64,000 nucleotides of DNA, from positions 1-64,000 of the forward strand of contig JBCCLH010000006.1 of NCBI GenBank assembly GCA_039026955.1, read 5' to 3'. The translations under genes were made by a program, and so were the position numbers. This document shows, piece after piece, positions 35,890 through 43,728 of the stretch. This stretch comes from Kordia sp039026955. Its GTDB lineage: Bacteria; Bacteroidota; Bacteroidia; Flavobacteriales; Flavobacteriaceae. Each line of letters starts with the position of its first letter. The stretch's first letter is position 1. The notes beneath the pieces were generated by a model. That model made no database searches and had not been told where the DNA came from. It saw nothing but the letters and a program-made list of their open reading frames with translations.

Positions 35890-36447
35890 CTACTGAATTT
35901 TATACAACACAACTCGTTGCACATTCGCAAAAGAATAATTGACAACACCTTTTTCTTCGGCGATTTCTTTTCCTGAGGTGACTTCAAAAATAAGTGCATT
36001 CTCTAATAATTCCGTAGTAGAAGTTAAGTAAATATCATTTACTTTGAAGAGACTGTACAGTTTATTGCTTACGTTGTATTCTACCAATTTCACGCCGTCA
36101 CCTTCATCTAACAGATAACGTCCTTTTTTTAAGTCGTCCACCACAAGTTCATAATCTTTGACTACAGGTGTTGTTGGGGAAAGATATTCCGTTTTCCAAG
36201 TATATCGACCACTTGTGTCCGTTTTTGCTGCTGTGAATCGTACTTTGACACTATCACGCAACGTATTGTATTGATAGATATGCATCATTCCTTCCCAAAC
36301 ACCGAGACATTTTTCAGGAAAAATTAGCGCATCTACCGATTCAACTTTCGTAGTCAGTATGGTTGAATTTATACTAGCAGTCTCAACCTGCTGTGCCATA
36401 CAAGGAAATACACATACAGATAAAAGGAAAACAAAAAAATTCTTCAT
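35890..36447 (-). CDS. Exported protein of unknown function
   Basis: 185 residues with a clear Sec signal peptide (MKNFFVFLLSVCVFPCMA, cleaved before QQ). The mature part looks all-beta with repeated short strands: CLGVWEGMMHIYQYNTLRDS, WKTEYLSPTTPVVKDYELVV, GRYLLDEGDGVKLVEYNVSNKLYSLF. The opening GVWEG(M) resembles lipocalin-like or heme-binding small beta proteins, but no defining motif is present. It converges with rodA, with 10 bases between stops. I do not recognise the family. A periplasmic location is likely. Confidence 0.7.
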   Translation of the reverse strand: MKNFFVFLLSVCVFPCMAQQVETASINSTILTTKVESVDALIFPEKCLGVWEGMMHIYQYNTLRDSVKVRFTAAKTDTSGRYTWKTEYLSPTTPVVKDYELVVDDLKKGRYLLDEGDGVKLVEYNVSNKLYSLFKVNDIYLTSTTELLENALIFEVTSGKEIAEEKGVVNYSFANVQRVVLYKIQ

Positions 36448-36624
36448 CGTAGATTGTCTTTAATGATTAGCAGTTTAAATATATAAATAATTGTTGTGCC
36501 AATAACCGATTCCTTTTTAGTGTGCGCATCATTTTGAGGTCAGAAATGTTAAGTAAGGAATTACCGTACACACTTCTGAACACATTTTTGTAATTTCTAG
36601 ATCATAACCAAAAAAATTACTACC

Positions 36625-36813
36625 ATGTTACAACAAATTTCAACAGTAGGAACCCTATTAAACAAAAAGCAACAAAGTCAAATTAAAGGAAGAGACGGAA
36701 TGGTTCCTGGAATGGTTCCCATAAATCCAACACAATGTAGATATTGTAGCGGAGAGTGGCTAGAAGATTTCGGATTGTGTGCTTTGCCTATTGGCTATCC
36801 GTGCGGACTTTAG
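36625..36813 (+). CDS. Small four-cysteine peptide with a double-glycine-type leader
   Basis: A 62-residue peptide. The N-terminus MLQQISTVGTLLNKKQQSQIKG resembles flavobacterial bacteriocin-type leaders of the pattern L-x-K-x-(E/Q)-Q-x-x-I-x-G-G, with the second Gly replaced by Arg (KGR at residues 21-23). The remaining core has a GMVPGMVP repeat and four cysteines: Cys38 and Cys41 (CRYC), Cys52 and Cys60. It has no transmembrane segment. A hairpin terminator follows, and 197 bases later begins a C39-like/VKOR/thioredoxin fusion, suggesting an exported peptide whose disulfides are made by that enzyme. Product, cleavage and activity are all inferred. It may be a signalling or bacteriocin-like peptide. 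Confidence 0.72.
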   Translation: MLQQISTVGTLLNKKQQSQIKGRDGMVPGMVPINPTQCRYCSGEWLEDFGLCALPIGYPCGL

Positions 36814-36842
36814 TAATACAATACACGCAAATTACGATGAAG

Positions 36843-36867
36843 AAGCGGACAAAAGTTCGCTTTTTTT
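36843..36867 (+). terminator. Terminator after the four-cysteine peptide
   Basis: An 8-bp stem (AAGCGGAC 36843-36850 with GTTCGCTT 36855-36862, one G-T pair), a 4-base loop and a T-run. It gives the peptide its own short transcript, separate from or attenuating the next gene. Confidence 0.75.
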
Positions 36868-37009
36868 ATAGGATATTCGTCATTTTATAAAATGAACAGC
36901 TTGATTTCTTAAAAAGAACTATTCATAGTATGTAGCTCAAAAATACTTTCTATCTTTAGTCAGTCTTAAGTAATTTTTTAATTTCCCCTACCAAAATTAA
37001 AACAACTGA

Positions 37010-38560
37010 ATGGAACATATTATACTTTCCCTGTTAACGAACAACAGCTATTTAGATATCAACCGTGAATTATTGAACTTGCAATTTTTGTCACATCCAG
37101 AATATCCAAGTTTAAAATCCATTACCGATACACTCGATTATTTTGAGATTGAAAATTTAGCCGCTACCGTACCCAAAGAAGCATTGGATCAGATGCCGAA
37201 TTCGTTTTTAGCGTTGGTCAAAGGTGAACGCGGTGATGAAGTCGTTTTGGTAGAAAAGAAACGCAATGCCATTCAACTATTGAATACAGAAGAAAAGAAA
37301 GAAAAAATTTCGGAAGCTGATTTTTCGGAACGTTGGACAGGAACGATTGTCGCGGTGGAAGAACAAGAAAAGAAGAGTGGCATTCAATCCATTCAACAAG
37401 CACTTCCCTATTTTATTGTGGCTGCAGTGGCGTCTGCAAATGTCATTCTAAATTTTAATATTACCTATTTATTATATACCGCACTTACTTTAGTCGGACT
37501 GTACATTAGTATTTTAATCATTCGAGAAGATTTAGGGATTAAAAGTAAAACGGTTGCAAAAGTTTGTGGTGCCATTTCTAAAAATAGTACTTGTGGCGAA
37601 GTCATCAATACCAAAGGCAATAAAATATTTGGAATCATTTCTTTAAGTGATGCTTCATTTGTGTTTTTTGCGGGTTTATTTTTGATTTTATCCTCTATCG
37701 GATTTCATCATGCAACCTTACTTGTCATGTCTTTAGCGGGACTTCCTATCGTCATATATGCCTTATACCGACAAGGTGTTGTGCTTAAAAAATGGTGTGC
37801 ATTGTGTTTGTTAATTGCTGGAATCTTAATTTTACAAACCGCATTATTACTCGCAACTTTTAACTATTTCTGGTTCTTTTATACAGCGTATGTTGTAAAA
37901 CTGGTGAGCATTTTTGCATTACTCTACATTGCTTGGATGTATTGTAAATCGTATTGGGAAAGTCATGAGAAACTAGCCACTACAGAGACCAACTTCTTAA
38001 AATTCAAGCGAAATCCTGAGTTGTTTAAAACTTTATTACAAGAGAAAAGCGTGCTCAATCCAAATGTGATTGAGCAACCATTGCGTGTTGTCTATGGAAA
38101 TCCTAAGGGTGCGATCAAGTTACAAGGTGTTACCAATCCGTTGTGTGGCTATTGTACAGGCGCTTTTGAAGCCTATGATAAGTTGATGAGTACGTATGGA
38201 AATGACATTCAGTTAGAGTTTATTTTCAACGTTCCTCCAGATACAAAAAACAAGAGTACGCAAATTGCTTCTCAACTCATTGATTTGTATCTAAAAGATC
38301 CAAAACAATCATACGCCGCTTTACAAGAATGGTTTGCAAATAGAGATGTAGACGCATGGCAAGCAAAGTTTGGGTTGTCTGAAAGTGCCATGGTACAAGA
38401 AATCTTGGCAGCGCACAAAGAATGGTGTGGCATCAACAGTGTAAATTATACACCTGCCAGTATTTTGAACGATCAGTTCTTCCCACAATCCTATGAGATT
38501 AAGGATTTACCATTGTTTATTCAGGATATGATTTTGGAGTTGCAGGGAGAAGAGACTTAA
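37010..38560 (+). CDS. C39-like / VKOR / thioredoxin fusion membrane protein
   Basis: A 516-residue, three-part protein. Residues 1-120 look like a bacteriocin-type C39 peptidase domain (LLSLLTNNSYLDINRELLN, PNSFLALVKGERGDEVVLVEK) but lack the catalytic Cys and His, so it is probably a peptide-binding relic. Residues 130-310 are a vitamin K epoxide reductase-like four-helix bundle with loop Cys186 and Cys195 and active-site CALC (Cys263, Cys266). Residues 355-510 are a thioredoxin-like domain with CGYC (Cys379, Cys382). Such fusions pass electrons from a thioredoxin module to quinone, making disulfides in exported peptides. The neighbouring four-cysteine peptide is a plausible substrate. No ABC exporter is nearby, so export must use a distant transporter. 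Confidence 0.87.
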   Translation: MEHIILSLLTNNSYLDINRELLNLQFLSHPEYPSLKSITDTLDYFEIENLAATVPKEALDQMPNSFLALVKGERGDEVVLVEKKRNAIQLLNTEEKKEKISEADFSERWTGTIVAVEEQEKKSGIQSIQQALPYFIVAAVASANVILNFNITYLLYTALTLVGLYISILIIREDLGIKSKTVAKVCGAISKNSTCGEVINTKGNKIFGIISLSDASFVFFAGLFLILSSIGFHHATLLVMSLAGLPIVIYALYRQGVVLKKWCALCLLIAGILILQTALLLATFNYFWFFYTAYVVKLVSIFALLYIAWMYCKSYWESHEKLATTETNFLKFKRNPELFKTLLQEKSVLNPNVIEQPLRVVYGNPKGAIKLQGVTNPLCGYCTGAFEAYDKLMSTYGNDIQLEFIFNVPPDTKNKSTQIASQLIDLYLKDPKQSYAALQEWFANRDVDAWQAKFGLSESAMVQEILAAHKEWCGINSVNYTPASILNDQFFPQSYEIKDLPLFIQDMILELQGEET

Positions 38561-38733
38561 AACTTTAGACCTCTGTTGCAAAAAGCAGTAAGTAGCAACG
38601 ACTCTTTCTAATCACTTTTCTTTCCAACTATTCATAGTTCTTGTGGGTTTTGAGTTTGATCTATAATTACAGTGTTAAAGAGACAAAATACAACTATTCG
38701 TAACTGAATAGATAACAATAGCTTATAACACAT

Positions 38734-39711
38734 ATGAAAAAAACCAAATTTATATATGAGAATGATTCGCTAATTCTAAAATTATTTGAAGAGACTTTTC
38801 ATAAAAGTGTTTTAGATAATCTTGAAGAGTATTATTTTCCGAAATTTTCACATCATAAAAAATGGAATTGTTACAGTGATTATTCCTTTGATTCAAAAAA
38901 AGCAAACGATGTAATAACATTTACTTTTTTGCCTTATTTAGCTGATCCTTTAGTTATTTCTGAGATTATTAGCAAGCTTGCACCTTCAGAAATAAAAAAG
39001 ACTAGAAGCGTAAATCCTAAGTTTTTAGAGTTTATAAAAAACTCACCATTTGTCACATTTTCAATCATTATTGAAGACCATAAAAATTATTATTTTGAAA
39101 ATAGAGATAAATTGAAAGAGGCAATGCTATTATCTCTTAATAGCTTACTCAATGAAAGTTTTCCCAAATGGACTAAAAGTAGACCACATCTCAAAGATTA
39201 TCATCGAAGGTTAACTAAAAAAACAAAAGCTGTTATTAGGTTGATAGAAAGAGATAAGAAGATTCGAATTATTAAAAACCTTTTTTTAATAACTTCATTT
39301 GGAAGTTATATCGCAACACAATTTGCAAACAAAACAAAAGCTGAAATTTTTGGATGGTTCTCTGATAGAGATGAAATTAATGATGTCGAAAAAAATTATT
39401 CTCTTGACTTATTTAATATACAGTTTAGTGAACACCTAATAAACGAAAATTGCAAATTTGTTGCCTCTCCTGCAAGTAGTTCTGATAACGAATGGTATGG
39501 AGAATTTATTAAAATACCAGACTTAATAACTGGCGCTATTGCAGATTATGATTTTATGAATGATAAAGTTAGTCATGATAAATTTATTCCTATAATCCGT
39601 GATTTAATATCAGATAATAAAAGAAATATTTTTGTTTTTAGATTATTTTTAGACAACAATGGTCAAATAAATCTTGGAAGATTAACAACTCATAAAAAGG
39701 TGAATGATTAG
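38734..39711 (+). CDS. Unknown cytoplasmic protein, AT-rich
   Basis: 325 residues, Lys/Asn/Ile-rich, with no signal peptide or membrane segment. The gene is visibly more AT-rich than its neighbours, with many AAA, ATT and TTT codons. Conserved-looking points are IIIEDHKNYYF (about 116), TKSRPHLKDYHRRLTKKTKAVIRL (a basic helix, about 150-170), WFSDRDEI (about 207-214) and ITGAIADYDF (about 264-273). The scattered acidic residues with SDRDE and AIADY faintly recall DUF3800-type RNase H-like proteins, but I cannot confirm that. It stands alone between the redox fusion and a leftward exported protein. It may be a recently acquired accessory gene. Confidence 0.65.
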   Translation: MKKTKFIYENDSLILKLFEETFHKSVLDNLEEYYFPKFSHHKKWNCYSDYSFDSKKANDVITFTFLPYLADPLVISEIISKLAPSEIKKTRSVNPKFLEFIKNSPFVTFSIIIEDHKNYYFENRDKLKEAMLLSLNSLLNESFPKWTKSRPHLKDYHRRLTKKTKAVIRLIERDKKIRIIKNLFLITSFGSYIATQFANKTKAEIFGWFSDRDEINDVEKNYSLDLFNIQFSEHLINENCKFVASPASSSDNEWYGEFIKIPDLITGAIADYDFMNDKVSHDKFIPIIRDLISDNKRNIFVFRLFLDNNGQINLGRLTTHKKVND

Positions 39712-39797
39712 TCTTCGGTTACATAAGTTGTAACTACAATTACAAAGGATTTGACTAAATTCAAAGAGATAAGAACGATTTACATGCATTTGCTGCT

Positions 39798-40418
39798 TCA
39801 CTCAAAAACCATCTCAAACACCAAATAATGTTTAATCCCAAATTCCTTTCCCCAGTTTTCGATGTTTTTTCCGCTGCTTTCTACCGCGCACCAATATTTG
39901 GAGCCGTCTTTTTCATATGGTAAAATATAGGCAAGTAGATAGAACTTTTTACCATAAATGATCTTTGTTCCTGCATTGCTGGCTATGTTTCGCAAACTGT
40001 AATCATCCGATTTAATAGCATCAAATTGTTTCTCTGTAGAAAATCGTGGAAAACAGAAGTTCATTTTTAGTTTGTTATCAGGTGTAAGCTTTGAAATGAT
40101 CTTTAGATTGAAAACAGTATCATTGATCTTTTTCAGTTCATCGTACGGCATCACATTGCTATCAATAATGGTACTTTCTGTTTTAATCTTCCCATCCCAG
40201 ATTTCTTTTACCGTGAGTTTATAGGTTTTGTCTGCTAATTCCTTTCCAGCGAATTTTAGTTTCTTGAATTCAATTCCTTCAAAATTGAGAATATCTCTGA
40301 TTTCAGAGTTTTTAATAGTATCATCGGAAGTAAGCTTTACGGAGTTATTTTGTGTGTTTTGTGCGAAAGAAACGGAAGACAACAACGCACACACAAGCGC
40401 AATACAAAGAGATTTCAT
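39798..40418 (-). CDS. Exported protein of unknown function
   Basis: 206 residues with a Sec signal peptide (MKSLCIALVCALLSSVSFA, cleaved before QN). The mature part contains DILNFEGIEFKKLKFAGKELADKTYKLTVKEIWDGKI, then a Lys/Asp-rich beta-like region with NLKIISKLTPDNKLKMNFCFPRF, and ends GIKHYLVFEMVFE. Two cysteines (FCFPRF and KYWCAVE) could form a disulfide. I do not recognise a family. No operon partner is evident: the downstream neighbour converges, and a dispersed repeat lies upstream. Confidence 0.68.
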   Translation of the reverse strand: MKSLCIALVCALLSSVSFAQNTQNNSVKLTSDDTIKNSEIRDILNFEGIEFKKLKFAGKELADKTYKLTVKEIWDGKIKTESTIIDSNVMPYDELKKINDTVFNLKIISKLTPDNKLKMNFCFPRFSTEKQFDAIKSDDYSLRNIASNAGTKIIYGKKFYLLAYILPYEKDGSKYWCAVESSGKNIENWGKEFGIKHYLVFEMVFE

Positions 40419-40571
40419 AGGATAGTTTTTTAGTGATGATGAACTTTCACTTCAAACTTAGCATATTTTTTCTAGCAATATTCTAAAAATGAGTTAATTG
40501 TTTTTATGAGTTCGTAAAGCTATTTTTTTAGCGAGTAAAGACCAAGTAAATACACTGTCTTGATAAGGTTG

Positions 40572-40629
40572 AAACTTCAAACGAATCTCTTGAGCTTCGC
40601 TCGGTGCTTTCGCAATGCTCGATTTGACA
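40572..40629 (-). repeat. Dispersed repeat R (GAGCTTCGCTCGGTGCTTT type), copy 1
   Basis: The 58-base unit containing TCTTGAGCTTCGCTCGGTGC and AATGCTCGATTTGACA recurs with few changes at 55153-55211 and on the other strand at 48511-48567. It is non-coding and lies between genes in all three places. Confidence 0.7.
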
Positions 40630-40692
40630 GTTAGTATAACAAATGAATGATCTATACTATAAGAAAGGTATATAAAACTTACTTACTTTACA

Positions 40693-40968
40693 CTATTCTT
40701 TTAAGCTGTTCCACCACGCTATCACTTCAGTGACCATGTTCGCAACGGCATCATCTGCTACACTGAAACCATAGTTATGGTTCAATTCGAACTTTAATGC
40801 TTTCGCTATTTTAAATGCATCCGATCCTTTATATAACTGACTTAACAATAAATGATCTATGGCATCAAACTCATCTTCTGGAGCATCAGGAATAAGTTCC
40901 CATGCATTGATTACCGCTCGTAATTCAACGAACTTTCGTTTGTATGCTTTACTGAGTTTTGTCATCAT
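40693..40968 (-). CDS. Small unknown protein downstream of the YcxB-like gene
   Basis: 91 residues from the ATG at 40968, whose A overlaps the stop TAA of the YcxB-like gene (TAATG), the usual sign of coupled translation. A TTG at 40980 or ATG at 40974 would be alternative starts. The product is helical and acidic, with AYKRKFVELRAVINAWELIP, DEFDAIDHLLLSQLYKGSDAFKIAKALK and a Trp-Trp near the end. It has no signal peptide. I do not recognise the family. Its function is likely tied to the upstream membrane protein. Confidence 0.65.
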   Translation of the reverse strand: MMTKLSKAYKRKFVELRAVINAWELIPDAPEDEFDAIDHLLLSQLYKGSDAFKIAKALKFELNHNYGFSVADDAVANMVTEVIAWWNSLKE

Positions 40969-41498
40969 TACCATTTCCAATTTGTCTTATCGTAAACAGG
41001 AATTCCAAGCGATTTGAATTTTTCACGCAGCGCTTCTATAGTCGTCAATTCTTTTTTAGGAATCCCTAATGTTTCGCCAGAAGATACACGTACAAAAAAA
41101 TGCTGCGCTGTTTCGTCAACTTTTGTAATAGCATTAATTTTCATACTTCCTTCTGCGATACTATTTTTAAAAAGGATAGCTTCCGACTGTATTTCCAGTG
41201 TTTCTTCTCTCCCAAAACGATTTGCATAACTTTCATCGACATGCTTTGTGTAATGCCTTTTGTATCTATTGTTGAAATAGGTCGGATAAAATAATGCTGT
41301 GACCAACGCTACAATACCGTACGTAATTGTTAGAAAGTTATCATCACGTCTATAGAAAATAAACGCTGCTGTCGCAAAGCCAATTGATATAAGAATCCAC
41401 GCATACAATTTTCTTTTTTGGATTCTTTTAGAGTTTGAAGCATTAAACAATAATACGGCTAAGAAGTCTTCTTTTTGCACTCTGTACGTGATGGTCAT
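40968..41498 (-). CDS. YcxB-like membrane protein
   Basis: 176 residues. Two hydrophobic segments (about 29-48 and 56-74, LYAWILISIGFATAAFIFY and LTITYGIVALVTALFYPTYF) follow a short N-terminal strand (ITYRVQKEDFLAVLLFNAS). They are followed by a soluble domain with AILFKNSIAEGSMKINAITKVDETAQHFFVRVSSGETLGIPKKEL, the arrangement of the YcxB family. The biochemical role of this family is not established. It starts just after 41544-42374 on the same strand, with 45 bases between them, and is coupled to the small gene downstream. Family call moderate, function unknown. Confidence 0.75.
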   Translation of the reverse strand: MTITYRVQKEDFLAVLLFNASNSKRIQKRKLYAWILISIGFATAAFIFYRRDDNFLTITYGIVALVTALFYPTYFNNRYKRHYTKHVDESYANRFGREETLEIQSEAILFKNSIAEGSMKINAITKVDETAQHFFVRVSSGETLGIPKKELTTIEALREKFKSLGIPVYDKTNWKW

Positions 41499-41543
41499 GG
41501 TTCGGATTGGTTTTAGTTGCGATACATATTGTAAATATAGTTG

Positions 41544-42374
41544 TTAGTTTCTAAAACTCCATTGTTTGTAGGTTGTTATGGCTTCTAGTCTATTTTCTTT
41601 GGCATCATCTAGTTCAGGGAAGAAATCAATTCCTGTACGTTTTTCTATTTCATCTACCGAAACTACATATTCGTATAGCGGTTTGGTAGAAGCTTCATGT
41701 GGTAGTAAAAACGCAATCATCTTTGTGTTTCCACCTGCATTGTCCAGTAAAATTTTATAGAAATACTTTGGGACGGCTACGTCTTCTTTTCCTATGGTTT
41801 TAAGATTGTTTTCTAAAATACCGCCTGTTACTACAAAAACACCATCGTATTTTTTTGCCCAATAGCGGACTTTTTGCTCGAGTCGATTCCAAATACCTGC
41901 GTTGAATTCATGTTCTTGTGGAGAAACATTACTGGTCAAAAATGTTTCTGTAAAGGCTGTTTTGGTATACTTCCGATCGGCAGCCGGACACAAATGCCCA
42001 CGATCGTACCCAGAGTTTTTATAATTTCGCCAATGTGCCGATTCGGTTTTTACCGCTGCATCTTGTTCAAAGTATGGACGTTTGAAATCAGTGTATACGA
42101 CTTGATGCTGTTTCAATTCATACGCTACCCATTCTGCTTGTTCATAAGCCTCATGATAGGACAACGAATAGCCTTCATGATGTACTACTTGTCCTGTCGT
42201 AGAACTTGGCAAGTAAAATTCGTTGGTTAACTTTTTCGGTTTTTTGGCTTCGGTTTGCTTTGTAGTTTCTTGTGCTTTATCAGTGCCAAATCCAGATTTG
42301 TTGTATTCTTCGTATATGATGAATGCAGCGCCAACTAAGAGTACTAAAAGAGGATATATTTTGTTTCTTTTCAA
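41544..42374 (-). CDS. DNA/RNA non-specific endonuclease (DRGH type)
   Basis: A 276-residue secreted or membrane-anchored beta-beta-alpha metal nuclease that cuts DNA and RNA. An N-terminal hydrophobic segment (about 6-20) serves as signal or anchor. The catalytic motif is Asp124-Arg-Gly-His127 in GYDRGHLCPAAD, where the His is the general base and a downstream Asn (NVSPQEHEFNAGIWNRLEQKVR, about 148-169) helps bind Mg. The region FYLPSSTTGQVVHHEGYSLSYHEAYEQAEWVAYEL is typical of flavobacterial homologs. It stands upstream of the YcxB-like pair on the same strand. Possible roles are nutrient nucleic acid turnover or biofilm DNA. The call is strong. Confidence 0.92.
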   Translation of the reverse strand: MKRNKIYPLLVLLVGAAFIIYEEYNKSGFGTDKAQETTKQTEAKKPKKLTNEFYLPSSTTGQVVHHEGYSLSYHEAYEQAEWVAYELKQHQVVYTDFKRPYFEQDAAVKTESAHWRNYKNSGYDRGHLCPAADRKYTKTAFTETFLTSNVSPQEHEFNAGIWNRLEQKVRYWAKKYDGVFVVTGGILENNLKTIGKEDVAVPKYFYKILLDNAGGNTKMIAFLLPHEASTKPLYEYVVSVDEIEKRTGIDFFPELDDAKENRLEAITTYKQWSFRN

Positions 42375-42380
42375 TTTTTT

Positions 42381-42520
42381 GGGGTTGGTTTTTTGTTAAT
42401 TTGTGGATTTGTGGATTTGTTGTTTTTCTGCTGATGTTTTTTTGTTGATTCGCCGATTTGTCGATTCGTTAATTTGTTGTTTTTAGCTTTTGGCTTTTAA
42501 CCTTTAGCTATTCGCTTTTT
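42381..42520. repeat. Degenerate GTGGATTTGT and GGCTTTTAGC-type repeats
   Basis: The stretch TTTGTGGATTTGTGGATTTG, then related TTGTTGATTCGCCGATTTG units, then TAGCTTTTGGCTTTTAACC, resembles the repeats at 22425-22523 and 51768-51830. It is non-coding. Confidence 0.55.
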
Positions 42521-42604
42521 TTAATCACACTTTGCTTATCAAAGTCTAAGTCTATTTGGAGTCAATTTTCAAATTAAAACATTTTCAAATCATCAAATTG
42601 AAAG

Positions 42605-43714
42605 CTAACTCTTCACATCCAACGCATCGCGCAACGCATTTCCAACCAACATAAAAGCCATCACCAAACTCATAATGGCAATTCCTGGAATAATAGCTAA
42701 ATACGGTTTCCCGAGAATGATATAACTGTAATGATCTTTAATCATCGCGCCCCAACTTGGCATCGGTGGTTGCGCTCCGATTCCTAAAAAGCTCAGTCCG
42801 CTTTCTATGAGAATAGCTGCTGCAAAGTTTGCTGCTGAGATTACAATGACAGGCGCCATAATGTTTGGCAAAATATGCTTTACAATGATACGAACGTCAT
42901 GATAACCCAACGCACGCGCAGCAGTTACGTATTGCATCTGCTTGACACTTAATACTTGCCCGCGGACAATTCTTGCCACCTCAACCCACATGGTGAGTCC
43001 GACAGCGACAAATACTTGCCAAAATCCTTTTCCGAGTGTCAGCGTAATCGCAATAACTAATAATAATGTCGGAATGGACCATGTCACGTTGATAATCCAC
43101 ATAATGATGGCGTCGACTCTGCCTTCAAAATAACCTGCTAACGCGCCTAATGAAATCCCGATAAGCAAGGAAATGAAGACTGCGACAAATCCAATCGTAA
43201 ACGAAATACGCATGCCGACGAGCATTCTACTCAATACATCTCGTCCGTATTTATCGGTTCCTAAATGAAAGGTTTTTTGTTGAATGAATTGCGCGGGAAT
43301 TTCGCTGGCTTTTTTAATTGTTAGAAAGGAACTCAGTGGAATTTCCTTCTCGATTCCAGTCACAGCTTCATCCGTATATTCTGTGATAAAGAGTTGATTG
43401 TTATCAATTCGAAAGTTGGTGATGGGAATTTCTTCTGCCGTATTTTGTTTCCCAAAGAAAAGTGTATTTAGAAAACTTTCTTTTGCTTGTTCTGTAGAAG
43501 GAATTGTCAACATTTGCACCGAAAACCCAGGTTTTTTTGAATGAATAGACAAATGCATTTGATTGGCATTTCGTGTATCATCTGGCGCAAAGGCATAGGC
43601 AAATATCACAATGAATGCACACAATACAATGAAGCTAAAACTCAAAACGCCCCAAAAATTCTTTTTGAATTTCTGGAGCGCTAATTTTGTTAGTGAATTT
43701 GAGTTTTGACTCAT
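42605..43714 (-). CDS. ABC transporter permease (Opp/Dpp C-type)
   Basis: A 369-residue inner-membrane subunit of an oligopeptide/dipeptide-type importer. The OppC-like N-terminal segment (LALQKFKKNFWGVLSFSFIVLCAFIVIFAYAFAPDDT) precedes an insertion of about 100 residues facing the periplasm. The core follows, with TDKYGRDVLSRMLVGMRISFTIGFVAVFISLLIGISLGALAGY and the EAA loop AARALGYHDVRIIVKHILPNIMAPVIVI (about 262-289), which docks the ATPase. The end FLGIGAQPPMPSWGAMI is standard. The ATPase, partner permease and binding protein are not in the window. It lies 14 bases after the Prc-type protease gene and probably shares its transcript. Confidence 0.88.
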   Translation of the reverse strand: MSQNSNSLTKLALQKFKKNFWGVLSFSFIVLCAFIVIFAYAFAPDDTRNANQMHLSIHSKKPGFSVQMLTIPSTEQAKESFLNTLFFGKQNTAEEIPITNFRIDNNQLFITEYTDEAVTGIEKEIPLSSFLTIKKASEIPAQFIQQKTFHLGTDKYGRDVLSRMLVGMRISFTIGFVAVFISLLIGISLGALAGYFEGRVDAIIMWIINVTWSIPTLLLVIAITLTLGKGFWQVFVAVGLTMWVEVARIVRGQVLSVKQMQYVTAARALGYHDVRIIVKHILPNIMAPVIVISAANFAAAILIESGLSFLGIGAQPPMPSWGAMIKDHYSYIILGKPYLAIIPGIAIMSLVMAFMLVGNALRDALDVKS

Positions 43715-43728
43715 TAATATCGTTTAGA

